A stretch of DNA of 64,000 bases from Actinomycetaceae bacterium zg-1166 (lineage in GTDB: Bacteria; Actinomycetota; Actinomycetes; Actinomycetales; Actinomycetaceae). The notes beneath the pieces were generated by a model. It saw nothing but the letters and a program-made list of their open reading frames with translations. It had not been told where the DNA came from and did no database searches. The stretch lies in NCBI GenBank assembly GCA_015679245.1, contig CP064953.1, positions 1,178,001 through 1,242,000 of the forward strand, written 5' to 3'. Positions 1 through 9,017 of the stretch are shown here, piece by piece (the stretch's first letter is position 1; each line of letters opens with the position of its first letter). Both the position numbers and the translations under genes were made by a program.

Positions 1-509
1 ATGGCACCGGCTGCATTTCGCCAGGATCGGAAGTACGCAGTGAGACCCACAGCCACGAGGACAAGGAATACGACGAAGCCACGAATCGCCTTCATGAGGA
101 TGTCCTGACCCCACGAAGGGCCGATGAAGGTAGAGGTGATCGCTGTAGGTTCGACATCATAAGCATTAGCGAGTTTTTCGCGAATCACTTCCGTATCCGT
201 ATTTGAGATGTTCTGTGTCACGGTCTGGATTCGCACGGTGGAGTCACCCACCTGGGTGACTCGGGCAGCCTCATCACCAAGGTATTCCTTCATGACATTG
301 GAGGCCGGCCCCTGATCCGTTGTCGCCGCGTTCGAGACCGTAAACTGCGACCCACCTGTGAACTCAATACCCAGATTAAGACCCTTGGTGAAGATGAGAA
401 GGATCGAAAGTAAGGACGCAGCTACCGCAAGAGAGAACCAGATGCGGCGCTTACCCACAAAGTTAAAGGATTTATGCCCCGTGTAGAGGTCATTTCCGAG
501 ACTGTGCAT
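1..509 (-). CDS. secF: Protein translocase subunit SecF (partial, C-terminus beyond left edge)
   Basis: SecF works with SecD in the membrane, using the proton gradient to help pull proteins through SecYEG. About 169 N-terminal residues are present; the rest lies left of position 1. The start MHSLGNDLYTGHK leads into one transmembrane helix, then the conserved LGIEFTGGSQF motif of the SecF first periplasmic domain, and near the edge a second helix starting around FVVFLVLVAVGL. The ATG at 509 lies 5 bases after the secD stop, so the two are co-translated. Identity is secure from the motif and the position directly after secD. Confidence 0.93.
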   Translation of the reverse strand, partial: MHSLGNDLYTGHKSFNFVGKRRIWFSLAVAASLLSILLIFTKGLNLGIEFTGGSQFTVSNAATTDQGPASNVMKEYLGDEAARVTQVGDSTVRIQTVTQNISNTDTEVIREKLANAYDVEPTAITSTFIGPSWGQDILMKAIRGFVVFLVLVAVGLTAYFRSWRNAAGA

Positions 510-514
510 CGACA

Positions 515-2593
515 TTACTTCGTCTCCTTCACTTCGGAGGATTTGCCGTCGCCAGCAGGCTCACCCACCGTAGAGTCGCTAGCCTCGGCGTTCTTGTCGG
601 CGAGTTCGTCGTTGGGAGCTTCTTCAGCTAAAAGCTGTGAGTCTGGCTCACCAGACTGTTCGGTAGAGCGTTCTGCTTCGAGCTTGGCACGGCGTTCACG
701 GGCGCGACGCTCAGCCAAGGAGAGGTGTTCTGCACCTTCAGTGCGGATTGGGGAATCCTCTTCCTCTGCGTCCACAGCTACGATTCCCTTGGCAGGCTTA
801 GCTCCAGCTTTCCTCTCGTTCACGGAACGAACTTGCCCACGCCCACGATAGGCGGGAGTACGGCCAAGCGCCTCGGGATTCATACCAGAGAATCGGCGCC
901 CCTCACCGAAGAACTTCGTACGCACAAGGAGCGTCATGACCGGATAGGTGAACATCATGACGATCACAAGGTCAATGAGAGTGGTCAACCCGAGCGTGAA
1001 GGCGAAGCCGCGCACCGATCCAACCGCGAGGAAGTAGAGCACCACCGAGCAGAGGAGATTCACACCGTCAGCCACAATGATTGTGCGCTTAGCTCGATGC
1101 CACCCATGAGAGACTGCTGCGACGAGAGAACGACCTTCGCGGATCTCGTCACGAATACGCTCGAAGAACACGATGAAGGAATCCGCCGTGATACCCACCG
1201 AGATAATAAGACCCACGACACCGGCCATCGACAAGCGATAGCCCATTATCCACGAGAGCAAACACACGGTGAGGTAGGAGAGCGCAGTGGCAATCACTAC
1301 GGAGCCGGCGGCCACAAGGCCAAGACCGTGATACTGCCACAACAGGTAGAGAACCACGAGGATGAGGCCGACGAGACCAGCCAATAGACCAGAAGCGAGA
1401 GATTCAGAGCCAAGAGTGGCCGAAATCTGTTCTTCGGACTGAACCTGGAAGTTGAGAGGTAGTGAACCAAAGCTCAGCTGGTTAGCAAGCGTGCTAGCAG
1501 ACTCTGCGTTGAAGTTACCGGAGATCTCTGCCTTCCCGTCCAAAATCGGTAGGTTTGGTACCGGTGCAGAGAGCACCTTGCCATCCAAGACGATCGCAAA
1601 CTGATTGCGCGGGCTCTGGAGCTTGACTAGTCGCGTCGTGATTTCTCCAAAGGCCTTGGTACCCTCAGAATCGAAAGAGATCGCTACAACCCACTTATTA
1701 TCCTGCTGGTTGAAACCGGAGGTTGCCTTCGTCAGTTGAGTTCCCTCGATTGAGGCCGGCCCAAGGATGTACTTGAACCCAGGCTGCGAGGAGCACGCAA
1801 CGATCGGAGTGCTAGGATCGTCAGCCCCCATCGCACCTGCATTAGGAGTGATGCAGTTGAGCTTCAGAGCCTCGTAGGTGAGCTTTTCTGTGATCCATGC
1901 GGGATCCGAACCGTCGGAGGGTGTCGTAGCTGGCTGGTCAGAGATTACACCGTCACCATTGGTATCAGCGAGACGCTTAGCTTGTTCGTCGAGCTCTTCT
2001 GGAGTGAAGGTGGGCGCAGCGCTCGGAGTGGGTGAGGGAGTCTCACTCGCCTCAGCGCTCGGAGTCTCACTCGCCTCAGCAGGAGCGTCCGTCGCGCCAG
2101 GTGCTGGCGTAGTCGAATCCGAAGATGGATTAGCCTGAGCTTGTTTGTCTGTCATGCTCTGGATGGCCGCAGGCGTGAGAGGAGCACCATTCATGACCTG
2201 AAGTACCGGGCGCATACGGAGTACAGCTGAAGTGCGCACAAGGTTGAGCGTCTCCTGGGAAGGAGTTCCTGGGAGCCCGACGACGATGTTCTGCCCACCT
2301 TGCGATGTGATCTCAGCTTCGGCCACACCAGAGGCATCGACGCGCTGGCGGATAATCTCAATAGCCTGGTCAATGTCGCTCTGGGAGATGTCCGACCCAT
2401 CTGTAGTGACGGGGGTAAGGATAATCTGGGTACCGCCTTGGAGGTCGAGGGCGAATTCGGGCGTCCACTTCGTACTCTTCGTGGTGAGGGAGCCAGCAAG
2501 GAGAGCCACGACGAGGGCAGCTACAAGGACAATCAGCAAGATAAGGCGACGCCACGGCACAACGTGACCCGCCTGGGAACTACGGGAAGGCAT
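515..2593 (-). CDS. secD: Protein translocase subunit SecD
   Basis: SecD is the larger partner of SecF in proton-driven late steps of Sec export. At 692 residues it shows an N-terminal helix (about 16-36), the LDLQGGTQI motif near residue 50, a periplasmic region, and a five-helix C-terminal membrane block with the signature GLIISVGITADSFIVFFERI (about 460-480). Two oddities stand out: a low-complexity Ser/Thr/Pro/Ala/Glu insert at about 150-195 in the periplasmic part, directly followed by an EF-hand-like loop DTNGDGVIS (about 210-218), and a long charged Ala/Glu-rich cytoplasmic tail (about 600-692). It lies 26 bases downstream of yajC and 5 bases before secF. Confidence 0.96.
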   Translation of the reverse strand: MPSRSSQAGHVVPWRRLILLIVLVAALVVALLAGSLTTKSTKWTPEFALDLQGGTQIILTPVTTDGSDISQSDIDQAIEIIRQRVDASGVAEAEITSQGGQNIVVGLPGTPSQETLNLVRTSAVLRMRPVLQVMNGAPLTPAAIQSMTDKQAQANPSSDSTTPAPGATDAPAEASETPSAEASETPSPTPSAAPTFTPEELDEQAKRLADTNGDGVISDQPATTPSDGSDPAWITEKLTYEALKLNCITPNAGAMGADDPSTPIVACSSQPGFKYILGPASIEGTQLTKATSGFNQQDNKWVVAISFDSEGTKAFGEITTRLVKLQSPRNQFAIVLDGKVLSAPVPNLPILDGKAEISGNFNAESASTLANQLSFGSLPLNFQVQSEEQISATLGSESLASGLLAGLVGLILVVLYLLWQYHGLGLVAAGSVVIATALSYLTVCLLSWIMGYRLSMAGVVGLIISVGITADSFIVFFERIRDEIREGRSLVAAVSHGWHRAKRTIIVADGVNLLCSVVLYFLAVGSVRGFAFTLGLTTLIDLVIVMMFTYPVMTLLVRTKFFGEGRRFSGMNPEALGRTPAYRGRGQVRSVNERKAGAKPAKGIVAVDAEEEDSPIRTEGAEHLSLAERRARERRAKLEAERSTEQSGEPDSQLLAEEAPNDELADKNAEASDSTVGEPAGDGKSSEVKETK
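2037..2080 (-). repeat. Two-copy 24-bp direct repeat inside secD
   Basis: GGAGTCTCACTCGCCTCAGC occurs at 2037-2056 and again at 2061-2080. The 24-bp period is in frame and encodes a repeated ASETPS-type linker in SecD, so copy-number change would alter linker length without a frameshift. Confidence 0.85.
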
Positions 2594-2619
2594 AAGTATT
2601 TCTCTCGAAGAAAGGCCAT

Positions 2620-2997
2620 TCAGTTACGAGTGGTGCCATCTTCCGAACCGTCGGAAGATTCTGCGGAATCAGATTCGATGGAGGCGTACTCTTCCTCGGC
2701 TTCGTCGAGGAAAGACTCATCCTCAGATGCCAGGGGAAGATCGGCAACTGCGCTAATTGCGCTACGAAGCCACACGGTTTCGTCGCCAGAAGGACTCTGA
2801 AGAGTCACGGCATCGCCATCAATATCGACGATGGTGCCGAAGAATCCTGCTGTGGTGACGACGTTATTGCCCACCTGCGCTGCTTCTTCACGCTCCTGTG
2901 CAACCTTTTCGCGCATCTTCTTGCTCGAACGGGACATCCACCAAAACATCACAACCATCAGGCCGATGAAGACGAACGTCATGTATTGCTGGGGCAC
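2620..2997 (-). CDS. yajC: Preprotein translocase subunit YajC
   Basis: YajC is a small single-helix membrane protein that associates with SecDF. The 125-residue product begins MPQQYMTFVFIGLMVVMFWW, a transmembrane helix, followed by the basic SSKKMREK segment and the typical YajC fold with NNVVTTAGFFGTIVDIDGDAVTL (about 43-65). The C-terminal third is an acidic tail, as in many actinobacterial homologues. It sits between ruvB and secD as in other actinobacteria. Confidence 0.95.
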   Translation of the reverse strand: MPQQYMTFVFIGLMVVMFWWMSRSSKKMREKVAQEREEAAQVGNNVVTTAGFFGTIVDIDGDAVTLQSPSGDETVWLRSAISAVADLPLASEDESFLDEAEEEYASIESDSAESSDGSEDGTTRN

Positions 2998-3300
2998 GAG
3001 AGACTCCTCAGAAAGGCAAGATAATTACCGCGCTAGTCTACTCGGAAACAGGCAGAAGTGGGAACACCACGCACGATGTGAACTACTTGAACAGTGAAGG
3101 ATCCTCACGCCGCGATCAACGGGCATAAGAGAATGGTTCCAGTATGAGGTTTGCCCACCGCAGTTCATACCGAATGTTGCGTTGTACTCCTCGACATGGA
3201 ACCCCTGTACAGCACACCAACGATCATAAAACTTCAGTTTGGTTACCCTTCGTCAACCAGAGCCCTCAAGGAGGAAAGGCTACTCGCCTTTTCTGAGCAA
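2998..3300. other. Intergenic spacer between ruvB and yajC
   Basis: This 303-base stretch has no convincing gene; the short ORFs in it lack family features and ribosome sites. It separates ruvCAB from yajC-secDF and probably holds a yajC promoter on the minus strand, but I could not pick out convincing -35 and -10 boxes. Confidence 0.5.
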
Positions 3301-4383
3301 CTAGCTGAAGAGGAGAGGATCTTCCAGGCCGCCTCCCGCACTCGCGCCACCGCTCCTGCTGTCAGAACTGCCTCGCAGTTCGGCGGGAGGAACAAGCCCA
3401 AGGTGTTCCCAGGCAAGCGGAGTTGCCGAACGCCCTCGTGGCGTGCGCACAAGAAAACCTTCACGCACAAGATAGGGTTCGGCCACGGTTTCCACAGTTT
3501 CGGGTTCTTCACCCACGGAGATAGCGAGAGTCGTCAAGCCCACAGGGCCACCGCCAAAGCGTGTGCAGACAGCTTCGAGTACTGCACGATCAAGGCGGTC
3601 TAAACCCTTGGCATCCACCTCAAATACACTGAGGGCACTTCGCGCAGCCGCCAGATCGAGTTTCCCGCTCCCCCGTACCTGAGCCCAGTCTTGGACACGG
3701 CGCAGGAGGCGGTTAGCGATTCGAGGAGTACCGCGTGAACGCGAAGCAATCTCCGAGGCAGCCTCACGCGAGAGATCTGCATCGAGCTTGATGGCATTAC
3801 GTGCCACGATTTGTGTGAGTTCATCCACCGAGTAGTAGTCGAGGTGGCCGGTAAAGCCGAAGCGATCTCGCAAAGGTGCAGGAAGAAGACCAGCTCTCGT
3901 CGTGGCACCAACAACAGTGAAGGGAGGGAGTGGAAGCGGGATCGAGGTGGCACCGGGACCTTTCCCCACCATGACATCCACACGAAAATCTTCCATCGCC
4001 AGGTAGAGCATTTCTTCGGCAGTTCGGGCAAGGCGGTGGATTTCGTCAATAAAGAGAACGTCGCCTTCTTGGAGAGAGGAGAGGACAGCAGCTAGATCTC
4101 CAGTGTGCTGAATCGCTGGCCCGGAAGTGAGGCGCAGAGAGCCATCCACCTCATTGGCAATAATCATGGCGAGAGTTGTTTTTCCTAAGCCGGGTGGGCC
4201 AGAGAGAAGCACATGATCGGGGGTTCGCCCGCGTGCGAGCGCCGCCTCAAGCACAAGGGAGAGCTGTTCACGCACCACAGGTTGACCCGCGAAATCCGCC
4301 AGGTGCTTTGGACGCAAAGCAGCCTCCGCAGCGCGCTCTGAATCACTCGCCTCTACGCTCACCACTGCATATTCTTCAGACAC
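3301..4383 (-). CDS. ruvB: Holliday junction branch migration helicase RuvB
   Basis: RuvB is the hexameric AAA+ motor that drives branch migration with RuvA. The protein (about 360 residues) has the RuvB opening [12 protein letters not shown], Walker [12 protein letters not shown], Walker B DEIHRL, sensor region [18 protein letters not shown], and a C-terminal winged-helix domain with the TPRGR motif. I choose the GTG at 4383 because GGGAGG lies six bases upstream; an in-frame TTG at 4404 would put that site inside the gene. The last residues after the winged helix are a Ser/Gly-rich tail. It follows ruvA with a short gap. Confidence 0.96.
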   Translation of the reverse strand: MSEEYAVVSVEASDSERAAEAALRPKHLADFAGQPVVREQLSLVLEAALARGRTPDHVLLSGPPGLGKTTLAMIIANEVDGSLRLTSGPAIQHTGDLAAVLSSLQEGDVLFIDEIHRLARTAEEMLYLAMEDFRVDVMVGKGPGATSIPLPLPPFTVVGATTRAGLLPAPLRDRFGFTGHLDYYSVDELTQIVARNAIKLDADLSREAASEIASRSRGTPRIANRLLRRVQDWAQVRGSGKLDLAAARSALSVFEVDAKGLDRLDRAVLEAVCTRFGGGPVGLTTLAISVGEEPETVETVAEPYLVREGFLVRTPRGRSATPLAWEHLGLVPPAELRGSSDSRSGGASAGGGLEDPLLFS

Positions 4384-4412
4384 GCGATGCCTCCCTTCTT
4401 CCAAAAGAGAGC

Positions 4413-5012
4413 TTACCTTCGCGAACCGAGCACTTGCAGGCTAGTACGAAGCAACGTAGGAACATCTGCACTTGAATTTTCCTCCTGTGCCTTCACCAGT
4501 GCGGCACTCGCATCGCGCTCAGGCCAGCCGAGACCGACGAGAGCTTCAAGAACATCACTGGCAATGGCAGCCGGAGCCGCTCCCCCCGTACTCACAGTAT
4601 TATTCCCACGCACAGACCCAAGTTTGGAGGCGAGTTCAAGGACGAGGCGCTGGGCACTCTTCTTTCCGATTCCCGGAACACGCTGAAGCGCAGCTGTATC
4701 TTCACGAGCCACGGCATCTCGCAGCGTATCAGGAGTATGTACCGAGAGAATTGCGAGCGCGATACGCGGACCGATTCCCGAAACTCCTTGGAGGATATCG
4801 AAAGTATCGCGTTCGTCAGAAGTGGAAAATCCAAAAAGAGTAAGTGAATCTTCGCGAACGACGAGCGAGGTAAAGAGCGTAGAATCCTGACCTTCACGGC
4901 ACATGGAGAGAGTGGTAGGTGTGGCCTGAACATCAAACCCGAGCCCACCGACATCAATGACAACGCTTCGCGCGCCCAGGGTAAGCACCACCCCACGAAT
5001 TACTGAGATCAT
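4413..5012 (-). CDS. ruvA: Holliday junction branch migration protein RuvA
   Basis: RuvA binds four-way junctions and loads RuvB. The 199 residues show the N-terminal OB fold ([13 protein letters not shown], then [11 protein letters not shown]), the tandem helix-hairpin-helix motifs [14 protein letters not shown] and [17 protein letters not shown] (about 78-125), and a small C-terminal domain that contacts RuvB (EALVGLGW). It directly precedes ruvB, but ruvC, normally just upstream, is displaced by an island of about 1.8 kb. Confidence 0.95.
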   Translation of the reverse strand: MISVIRGVVLTLGARSVVIDVGGLGFDVQATPTTLSMCREGQDSTLFTSLVVREDSLTLFGFSTSDERDTFDILQGVSGIGPRIALAILSVHTPDTLRDAVAREDTAALQRVPGIGKKSAQRLVLELASKLGSVRGNNTVSTGGAAPAAIASDVLEALVGLGWPERDASAALVKAQEENSSADVPTLLRTSLQVLGSRR

Positions 5013-5051
5013 GACCTCTCCTCGAACATCTGTGCGAATAGACTATCTCAT

Positions 5052-5099
5052 CTTAAGGGGTTTGCGCCACTTGGGCTTAAGAGTTCGCGCCACTTGGAG
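5052..5099. repeat. Two-copy 24-bp tandem repeat
   Basis: The copies CTTAAGGGGTTTGCGCCACT... (5052-5075) and CTTAAGAGTTCGCGCCACTT... (5076-5099) abut directly and differ at a few positions. Confidence 0.8.
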
Positions 5100-5200
5100 A
5101 TACAAAATCAGCTTTATCGCATGGACTGAACTTCTCAGAGACTGCTACCTATGCTTTTGTCCCTTTCCTAGGAGTAGTTACAGCTCAGGAGCGAGGACAG

Positions 5201-5244
5201 GCTCAAGAAACTACGCAAGCACGCTCAAAAACTACGCAAGAAAG
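5201..5244. repeat. Two-copy 22-bp tandem repeat
   Basis: GCTCAAGAAACTACGCAAGC (from 5201) and GCTCAAAAACTACGCAAGAA (from 5223) are adjacent near-identical copies in the ruvA-ruvC spacer. Confidence 0.8.
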
Positions 5245-5584
5245 GAATGTGAAATATTGCATGTCGGTGGACGTACAGGGAAAGTTACTTTCACACTTTT
5301 CGTATGTGTGTCAGGCGTCAGGCCGCACCCGAGCATATACAGAAGGATTCACACTGTACTCCTCTAAGCGCATCGTTGGCGCAATACAGTTCTTAACTTC
5401 TACTACTTGTGCATCGAGCACCCCGTTAGGTGTATCACTCTTATTCCTACCATTACCAGCATGAACACCATTCACGCTGGTAACAATTGACTGACACTGC
5501 ACTATTTTCATGACACACGCTCATATGTGACATATATCCACTTATCTGCTCGCATCCAGCGATCTTGTTCATAGGAGTGTTTCT

Positions 5585-6025
5585 ATGTCTCTTCTTTATC
5601 GCCTTTCTTCACTTTTCGTCATCTTTCTCTTTAGTGCAGGTATTCTCAACCTCACAAGCCCCGTCCAAGATGTTAGCCACGCACCCTCTCATGCGAACGA
5701 TTGGGACATCACGCTGGAAAGCGGCGCTGCAAACAGCGTATGCCACGAGCAGCTTACGGGTAAAATACGTATTGTCTCGGCGGCAAACGTTTGGCAATGC
5801 TACGGTTGGGTTGATCTACGAGACTACCGAGGAAATAACGTTGGCCGAGTCTACGGTTTACACCTTCCCGAGCCAGGCGCATCGCGCGCTGGCTTTAGTT
5901 GTAGGGTCGCAAGTGGAGTAACGCGGCTGTGCTCATTATTTGACCCAGGTGGTAAGAGTATTGGAGTCGTAACCGAATCTATCATCGGAGCACTTGGATT
6001 AGGAGGGATACTTTCATACACATAG
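5585..6025 (+). CDS. Small secreted four-cysteine protein, unknown function
   Basis: I do not recognise this 146-residue protein. It starts at an ATG with AGGAG seven bases upstream, a good ribosome site. The N-terminus (MSLLYRLSSLFVIFLFSAGI) looks like a signal peptide, with possible cleavage after SHA near residue 38. The predicted mature part has four cysteines (SVCHE, WQCYG, FSCRV, RLCSL), enough for two disulfides, and ends in a Gly-rich hydrophobic stretch. It is transcribed opposite to ruvA and ruvC and is more AT-rich than they are, which suggests later insertion. A secreted peptide, toxin or bacteriocin-like product is possible but unproven. Confidence 0.6.
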   Translation: MSLLYRLSSLFVIFLFSAGILNLTSPVQDVSHAPSHANDWDITLESGAANSVCHEQLTGKIRIVSAANVWQCYGWVDLRDYRGNNVGRVYGLHLPEPGASRAGFSCRVASGVTRLCSLFDPGGKSIGVVTESIIGALGLGGILSYT

Positions 6026-6084
6026 AAGAATACTTCTCATATTTACTTATTCAACGATAGAGTTCCCACATCGTTACCAAACTT

Positions 6085-6297
6085 GTGGCCTCTCTTGCTC
6101 TTTTCGCCGTGTCTCTTCCATGCGCCCTTGTATCAGTTTTAAGGGATCTGAACAAGAATTTAGGAGTTGAGGAGTGGCTATTTCGTATCATTGTTCTCAC
6201 ATTTCTCCTGCGCGTCCCACTTCAGGATTCTCTTCAGCTCACTCAACTCCTGAGGGCAAACCATGGGGAAAGGCTCATCTCTGACACACGAATATAG
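6085..6297 (+). CDS. Possible small membrane protein (GTG start)
   Basis: This 70-residue reading frame starts at GTG 6085; a stop codon at 6058-6060 rules out a longer form with a better start. It has a hydrophobic N-terminal segment (SLALFAVSLPCALVSVL) and a second one (LFRIIVLTFLLRV). No clear ribosome site precedes the GTG. It follows the secreted ORF and overlaps the next ORF by 35 bases, which could indicate coupling. It may equally be a chance frame. Confidence 0.35.
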   Translation: MASLALFAVSLPCALVSVLRDLNKNLGVEEWLFRIIVLTFLLRVPLQDSLQLTQLLRANHGERLISDTRI

Positions 6298-6568
6298 ATC
6301 ACAAAATGTGTCCTTCCGGCGTGAAATTCTTATGCAAGCACTTGTCTGGTTTGTGATAGTCTGCGCGGCTGCTTTCCTTTCCTATGATATCGGCACTAAA
6401 TTCTCAGGGCACAAACTCTTCCTTATTATTTTTATTCTTACTCTCGTGGCCGCAGTGTGGGATATGAAGAGAACACTCCAGGTAAGAGCCGCCTGGAATA
6501 AATCCAGGCCGTTGACGATATTACATATAACTGACTGCACAAGACTTCACTTCATCACTTGGGTATGA
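6263..6568 (+). CDS. Small two-helix membrane protein, unknown function
   Basis: This 101-residue protein starts at ATG 6263 with GAGGG about seven bases upstream. Two hydrophobic segments are evident (ALVWFVIVCAAAFL near 26-39 and LFLIIFILTLVAAVW near 52-66), followed by a basic tail. No family is recognised. It is the last ORF of the plus-strand group between ruvA and ruvC, and its stop codon lies in the left arm of a strong hairpin. A membrane partner or immunity protein for the secreted four-cysteine product is a guess from position only. Confidence 0.5.
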   Translation: MGKGSSLTHEYRSQNVSFRREILMQALVWFVIVCAAAFLSYDIGTKFSGHKLFLIIFILTLVAAVWDMKRTLQVRAAWNKSRPLTILHITDCTRLHFITWV

Positions 6569-6599
6569 ATATCCCTTTAGAGGCATTCACACCCAAGTG
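6556..6599 (+). terminator. Hairpin ending the ruvA-ruvC island ORFs
   Basis: CACTTGGGTATGAAT (6556-6570) pairs with ATTCACACCCAAGTG (6585-6599), 14 of 15 positions complementary plus one wobble, with a 14-base loop. There is no T-run after it. It overlaps the stop codon of the 101-residue ORF and probably marks the transcript end. The 237 bases after it, up to ruvC, hold nothing I can identify. Confidence 0.55.
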
Positions 6600-6836
6600 A
6601 AAGAAAATTATAATTGATGAAATTAGGAAAGTTTGAAAAGAAGATCGACACGTGTCATAACTGCGTACACCGCACATCGTAGTGGGTCAGGCTCCCAACC
6701 GCCCCACGCCACAACCTAGAAACATTGCATATATCGCGCATTGGGATCAAACGTGGTATGAATGCTTTGGTAGCTGAGCAGATTGCTTGTGCCACACATC
6801 GGGATCGGATGCTCACCTAAGTCTGCTTAGTGCTCT

Positions 6837-7463
6837 TTAATTCTTAGGAGCAACAGCTCCGTGACGCCGTGACATTCTCTCTGCACTCGCCCATATTTTT
6901 TGCGCTGGGGTGAGATCGCCTCCCACGGCGCGTGGTAAACTCCCAGCACCTCCATGCTGCGCACGGTCAGGTTCAGCGTGGAGAGACGCCGCTCCTCCAC
7001 GCCAGGCTTGCGTAATCGCAATTGCGAGGGAATCAGCTGCATCAGCAGGGCGTGGCAGCTCTGTCAAGCCTAAAATCCGCTGCACCATGATCTGTACTTG
7101 CTTCTTATCCGCCCGGCCACTACCCGTCACCGCCGCCTTCACTTCTGAGGGCGTATGCATTCCCAATGCCAGATGTCGCCTCGCAGCTGCAAGCATCACG
7201 ATCCCAGCCACCTGCGCCGTGCCTGTCACTGAACGCACATTGGACTGAGCGAATACCCGTTCCACTGCAACAACATCCGGGTGAAACGTATCAAGCACCT
7301 CATCAAGACCCTCGGCAATAAGTAGGAGACGTTTGTGGGGGGCAAGCTCAGCGGCCGAACGCACCACTCTCATATCGACGAGAGAAACGCGCCGGCCGCC
7401 TGCCGTGTCAATTGTGCCGAGGCCGCACCGAGTTAAACCCGGATCAACCCCGAGAATTCGCAT
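6837..7463 (-). CDS. ruvC: Crossover junction endodeoxyribonuclease RuvC
   Basis: RuvC cuts Holliday junctions symmetrically. The 208-residue protein has the catalytic start MRILGVDPGLTRCG (first acidic residue), VAVERVF (second), and the C-terminal catalytic cluster with DAADSLAIAI. The last 40 residues are an extension common in actinobacterial RuvC. It starts two bases after the yebC stop, so the two are coupled. In most actinobacteria ruvA follows at once; here 1.8 kb intervenes, so ruvAB may need their own promoter. Confidence 0.95.
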   Translation of the reverse strand: MRILGVDPGLTRCGLGTIDTAGGRRVSLVDMRVVRSAAELAPHKRLLLIAEGLDEVLDTFHPDVVAVERVFAQSNVRSVTGTAQVAGIVMLAAARRHLALGMHTPSEVKAAVTGSGRADKKQVQIMVQRILGLTELPRPADAADSLAIAITQAWRGGAASLHAEPDRAQHGGAGSLPRAVGGDLTPAQKIWASAERMSRRHGAVAPKN

Positions 7464-7465
7464 TC

Positions 7466-8224
7466 TTACTCTGCTTCCTCAAGCTGTGCCATGACCTCAT
7501 CGGGGATGTCCACGTTGGAAAACACGTTCTGCACATCATCGCAATCGTCAAGAGCATCGATGACCTTGAGCACCTTCTGAGCCTTCTCAAGATCCACTTC
7601 CACCTTCATCGAGGGGACGAATTCCACTTCGGCAGAGTTGTAGTCAATACCTTCCTCTTGTAGCGCGCTGCGAACAGCTACGACATCACCAGGCTCTGAT
7701 TCGACGACGAATACCTCGCCTTCCTCGCGTACTTCTTCAGCTCCCGCATCCAGGACTGCCATGAGAACGTCATCCTCACTGAGTTCGCCTTTAGGCACCT
7801 CTACAACGCCACGACGAGCGAAAAGGTAGGATACCGAGCCTGGATCAGCAAGCTGGCCACCATTGCGGGTGAGAGCCACACGTACCTCAGAGGCAGCACG
7901 GTTGCGGTTGTCGGTGAGGCATTCGATGAGCACGGCCACGCCGCCAGAAGCATAGCCCTCGTACATAATTGACTCGTAATTGACGGCATCGTTCCCCTCG
8001 CCTGATCCGCGCTTGATGGCGCGGTCAATATTATCGGCAGGAACCGAGTTACGCTTAGCCTTCTGGATTGCATCGTAGAGCGTAGGGTTACCGGCAGGAT
8101 CACCGCCGCCTGTGCGAGCAGAGACTTCAATGTTCTTAATCAGGCGCGCAAAAAGCTTGCCGCGTTTGGCGTCGATTGCTGCCTTCTTGTGCTTCGTGGT
8201 GGCCCACTTAGAGTGTCCTGACAC
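7466..8224 (-). CDS. yebC: YebC/PmpR family transcription or translation regulator
   Basis: The 252-residue protein begins [22 protein letters not shown], the hallmark of the YebC/TACO1 family. It continues with [31 protein letters not shown] and [22 protein letters not shown]. Members have been linked to DNA-binding regulation and, in some cases, to relief of ribosome stalling at proline runs; the sequence does not decide between these. It lies immediately upstream of ruvC, the usual actinobacterial position. Confidence 0.95.
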   Translation of the reverse strand: MSGHSKWATTKHKKAAIDAKRGKLFARLIKNIEVSARTGGGDPAGNPTLYDAIQKAKRNSVPADNIDRAIKRGSGEGNDAVNYESIMYEGYASGGVAVLIECLTDNRNRAASEVRVALTRNGGQLADPGSVSYLFARRGVVEVPKGELSEDDVLMAVLDAGAEEVREEGEVFVVESEPGDVVAVRSALQEEGIDYNSAEVEFVPSMKVEVDLEKAQKVLKVIDALDDCDDVQNVFSNVDIPDEVMAQLEEAE

Positions 8225-8329
8225 AGATTTCTCCTCGTTCTTGAGCTTTTGCCGTGCCTATTCTACGCGCTCGAAGCTCTCACCGTGATGTGGAATGGCG
8301 TGCCCTGTCTCCATAAAGTACACGTCCTT

Positions 8330-8884
8330 CTATTCCTCAACAACAACCTCTAGGTTTCCATCCCAACCTTCACGCCAGGCTCGTGCCTTCGCCACAAAAC
8401 CCGCCGGGTAGATAAGCTCGCCGGAGCTTTCTTCTTTCTCCAGTTCGTCCAGATGCCACCAGCGGTACTCGTCGAGTACCGCTTTCTCCAGATCGGTGAG
8501 ATCACGATGTTCACCCACTCGCATAGCTTCCTCACGTGTGAGGCAAGCAAGGAAGAAGAACTCATGCTGACGGCGTGTTTCAAGGGCAAAGTGGAACGTA
8601 GCGTACCGTTCAAGCACTGGACCTTCAAGACGATCTGAGGTGAGAGCAAGCCCTGTTTCTTCAGCAAGTTCACGTAGCGCGCCCTCACGTGCGCTCTCGG
8701 ACGCGTTGTATCCACCTCCCACAGTGAACCACCAGGCGTGTACCTTGTCGTCAATATCGTGCCCCTTTATGAGGTAGGTGGCACCATCTGGACGGAAAAT
8801 CACCACTCGTGCAGCTTCACGTTCTAAAATTCCGTCGGCCCCAGGAGTCCATTCTGCTTCTATCGTAGCTCGATCAATTCCCAT
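8330..8884 (-). CDS. NUDIX hydrolase
   Basis: NUDIX enzymes cleave nucleoside diphosphates linked to another group. The protein (184 residues from the ATG at 8884, chosen because AAGG lies about six bases upstream) has the Nudix box in the form G-x5-E-x7-REL-x-EE-x-GL, built from GGYNASE and RELAEETGL (about 75-100). An upstream in-frame ATG at 8944 would add 20 residues. The substrate is not predictable. It lies between yebC and prsW. Confidence 0.85.
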   Translation of the reverse strand: MGIDRATIEAEWTPGADGILEREAARVVIFRPDGATYLIKGHDIDDKVHAWWFTVGGGYNASESAREGALRELAEETGLALTSDRLEGPVLERYATFHFALETRRQHEFFFLACLTREEAMRVGEHRDLTDLEKAVLDEYRWWHLDELEKEESSGELIYPAGFVAKARAWREGWDGNLEVVVEE

Positions 8885-9017
8885 AATGGCCTTCGTTTTC
8901 GCACTCTCTATCTCTGCATTCGTATGGAAGTATAGATACCTCACTCACATCTCACATCAATCCCACATGCGTACGAGTTCCCCTACCGCAGGCCACCATA
9001 GCCTCACTCTGAGAGTT

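Larger units (their letters stand above)
5013..5584. other. Non-coding stretch with two tandem repeats, left part of ruvA-ruvC island
   Basis: These 572 bases hold no convincing gene. Two imperfect tandem duplications are visible: a 24-bp unit at 5052-5075 and 5076-5099 (CTTAAG...GCGCCACTTGG) and a 22-bp unit at 5201-5222 and 5223-5244 (GCTCAAGAAACTACGCAAG-like). An inverted repeat TTACCAGC/GCTGGTAA lies at 5453-5460 and 5476-5483. Base composition is visibly more AT-rich than in the flanking ruv genes. Confidence 0.6.

Noticed and set aside
725-1387. Long plus-strand reading frame of 220 codons opposite secD
   Set aside because: It lies wholly antisense to a well-identified gene, is rich in His, Arg and Glu as expected from reverse reading, and has no family motif.
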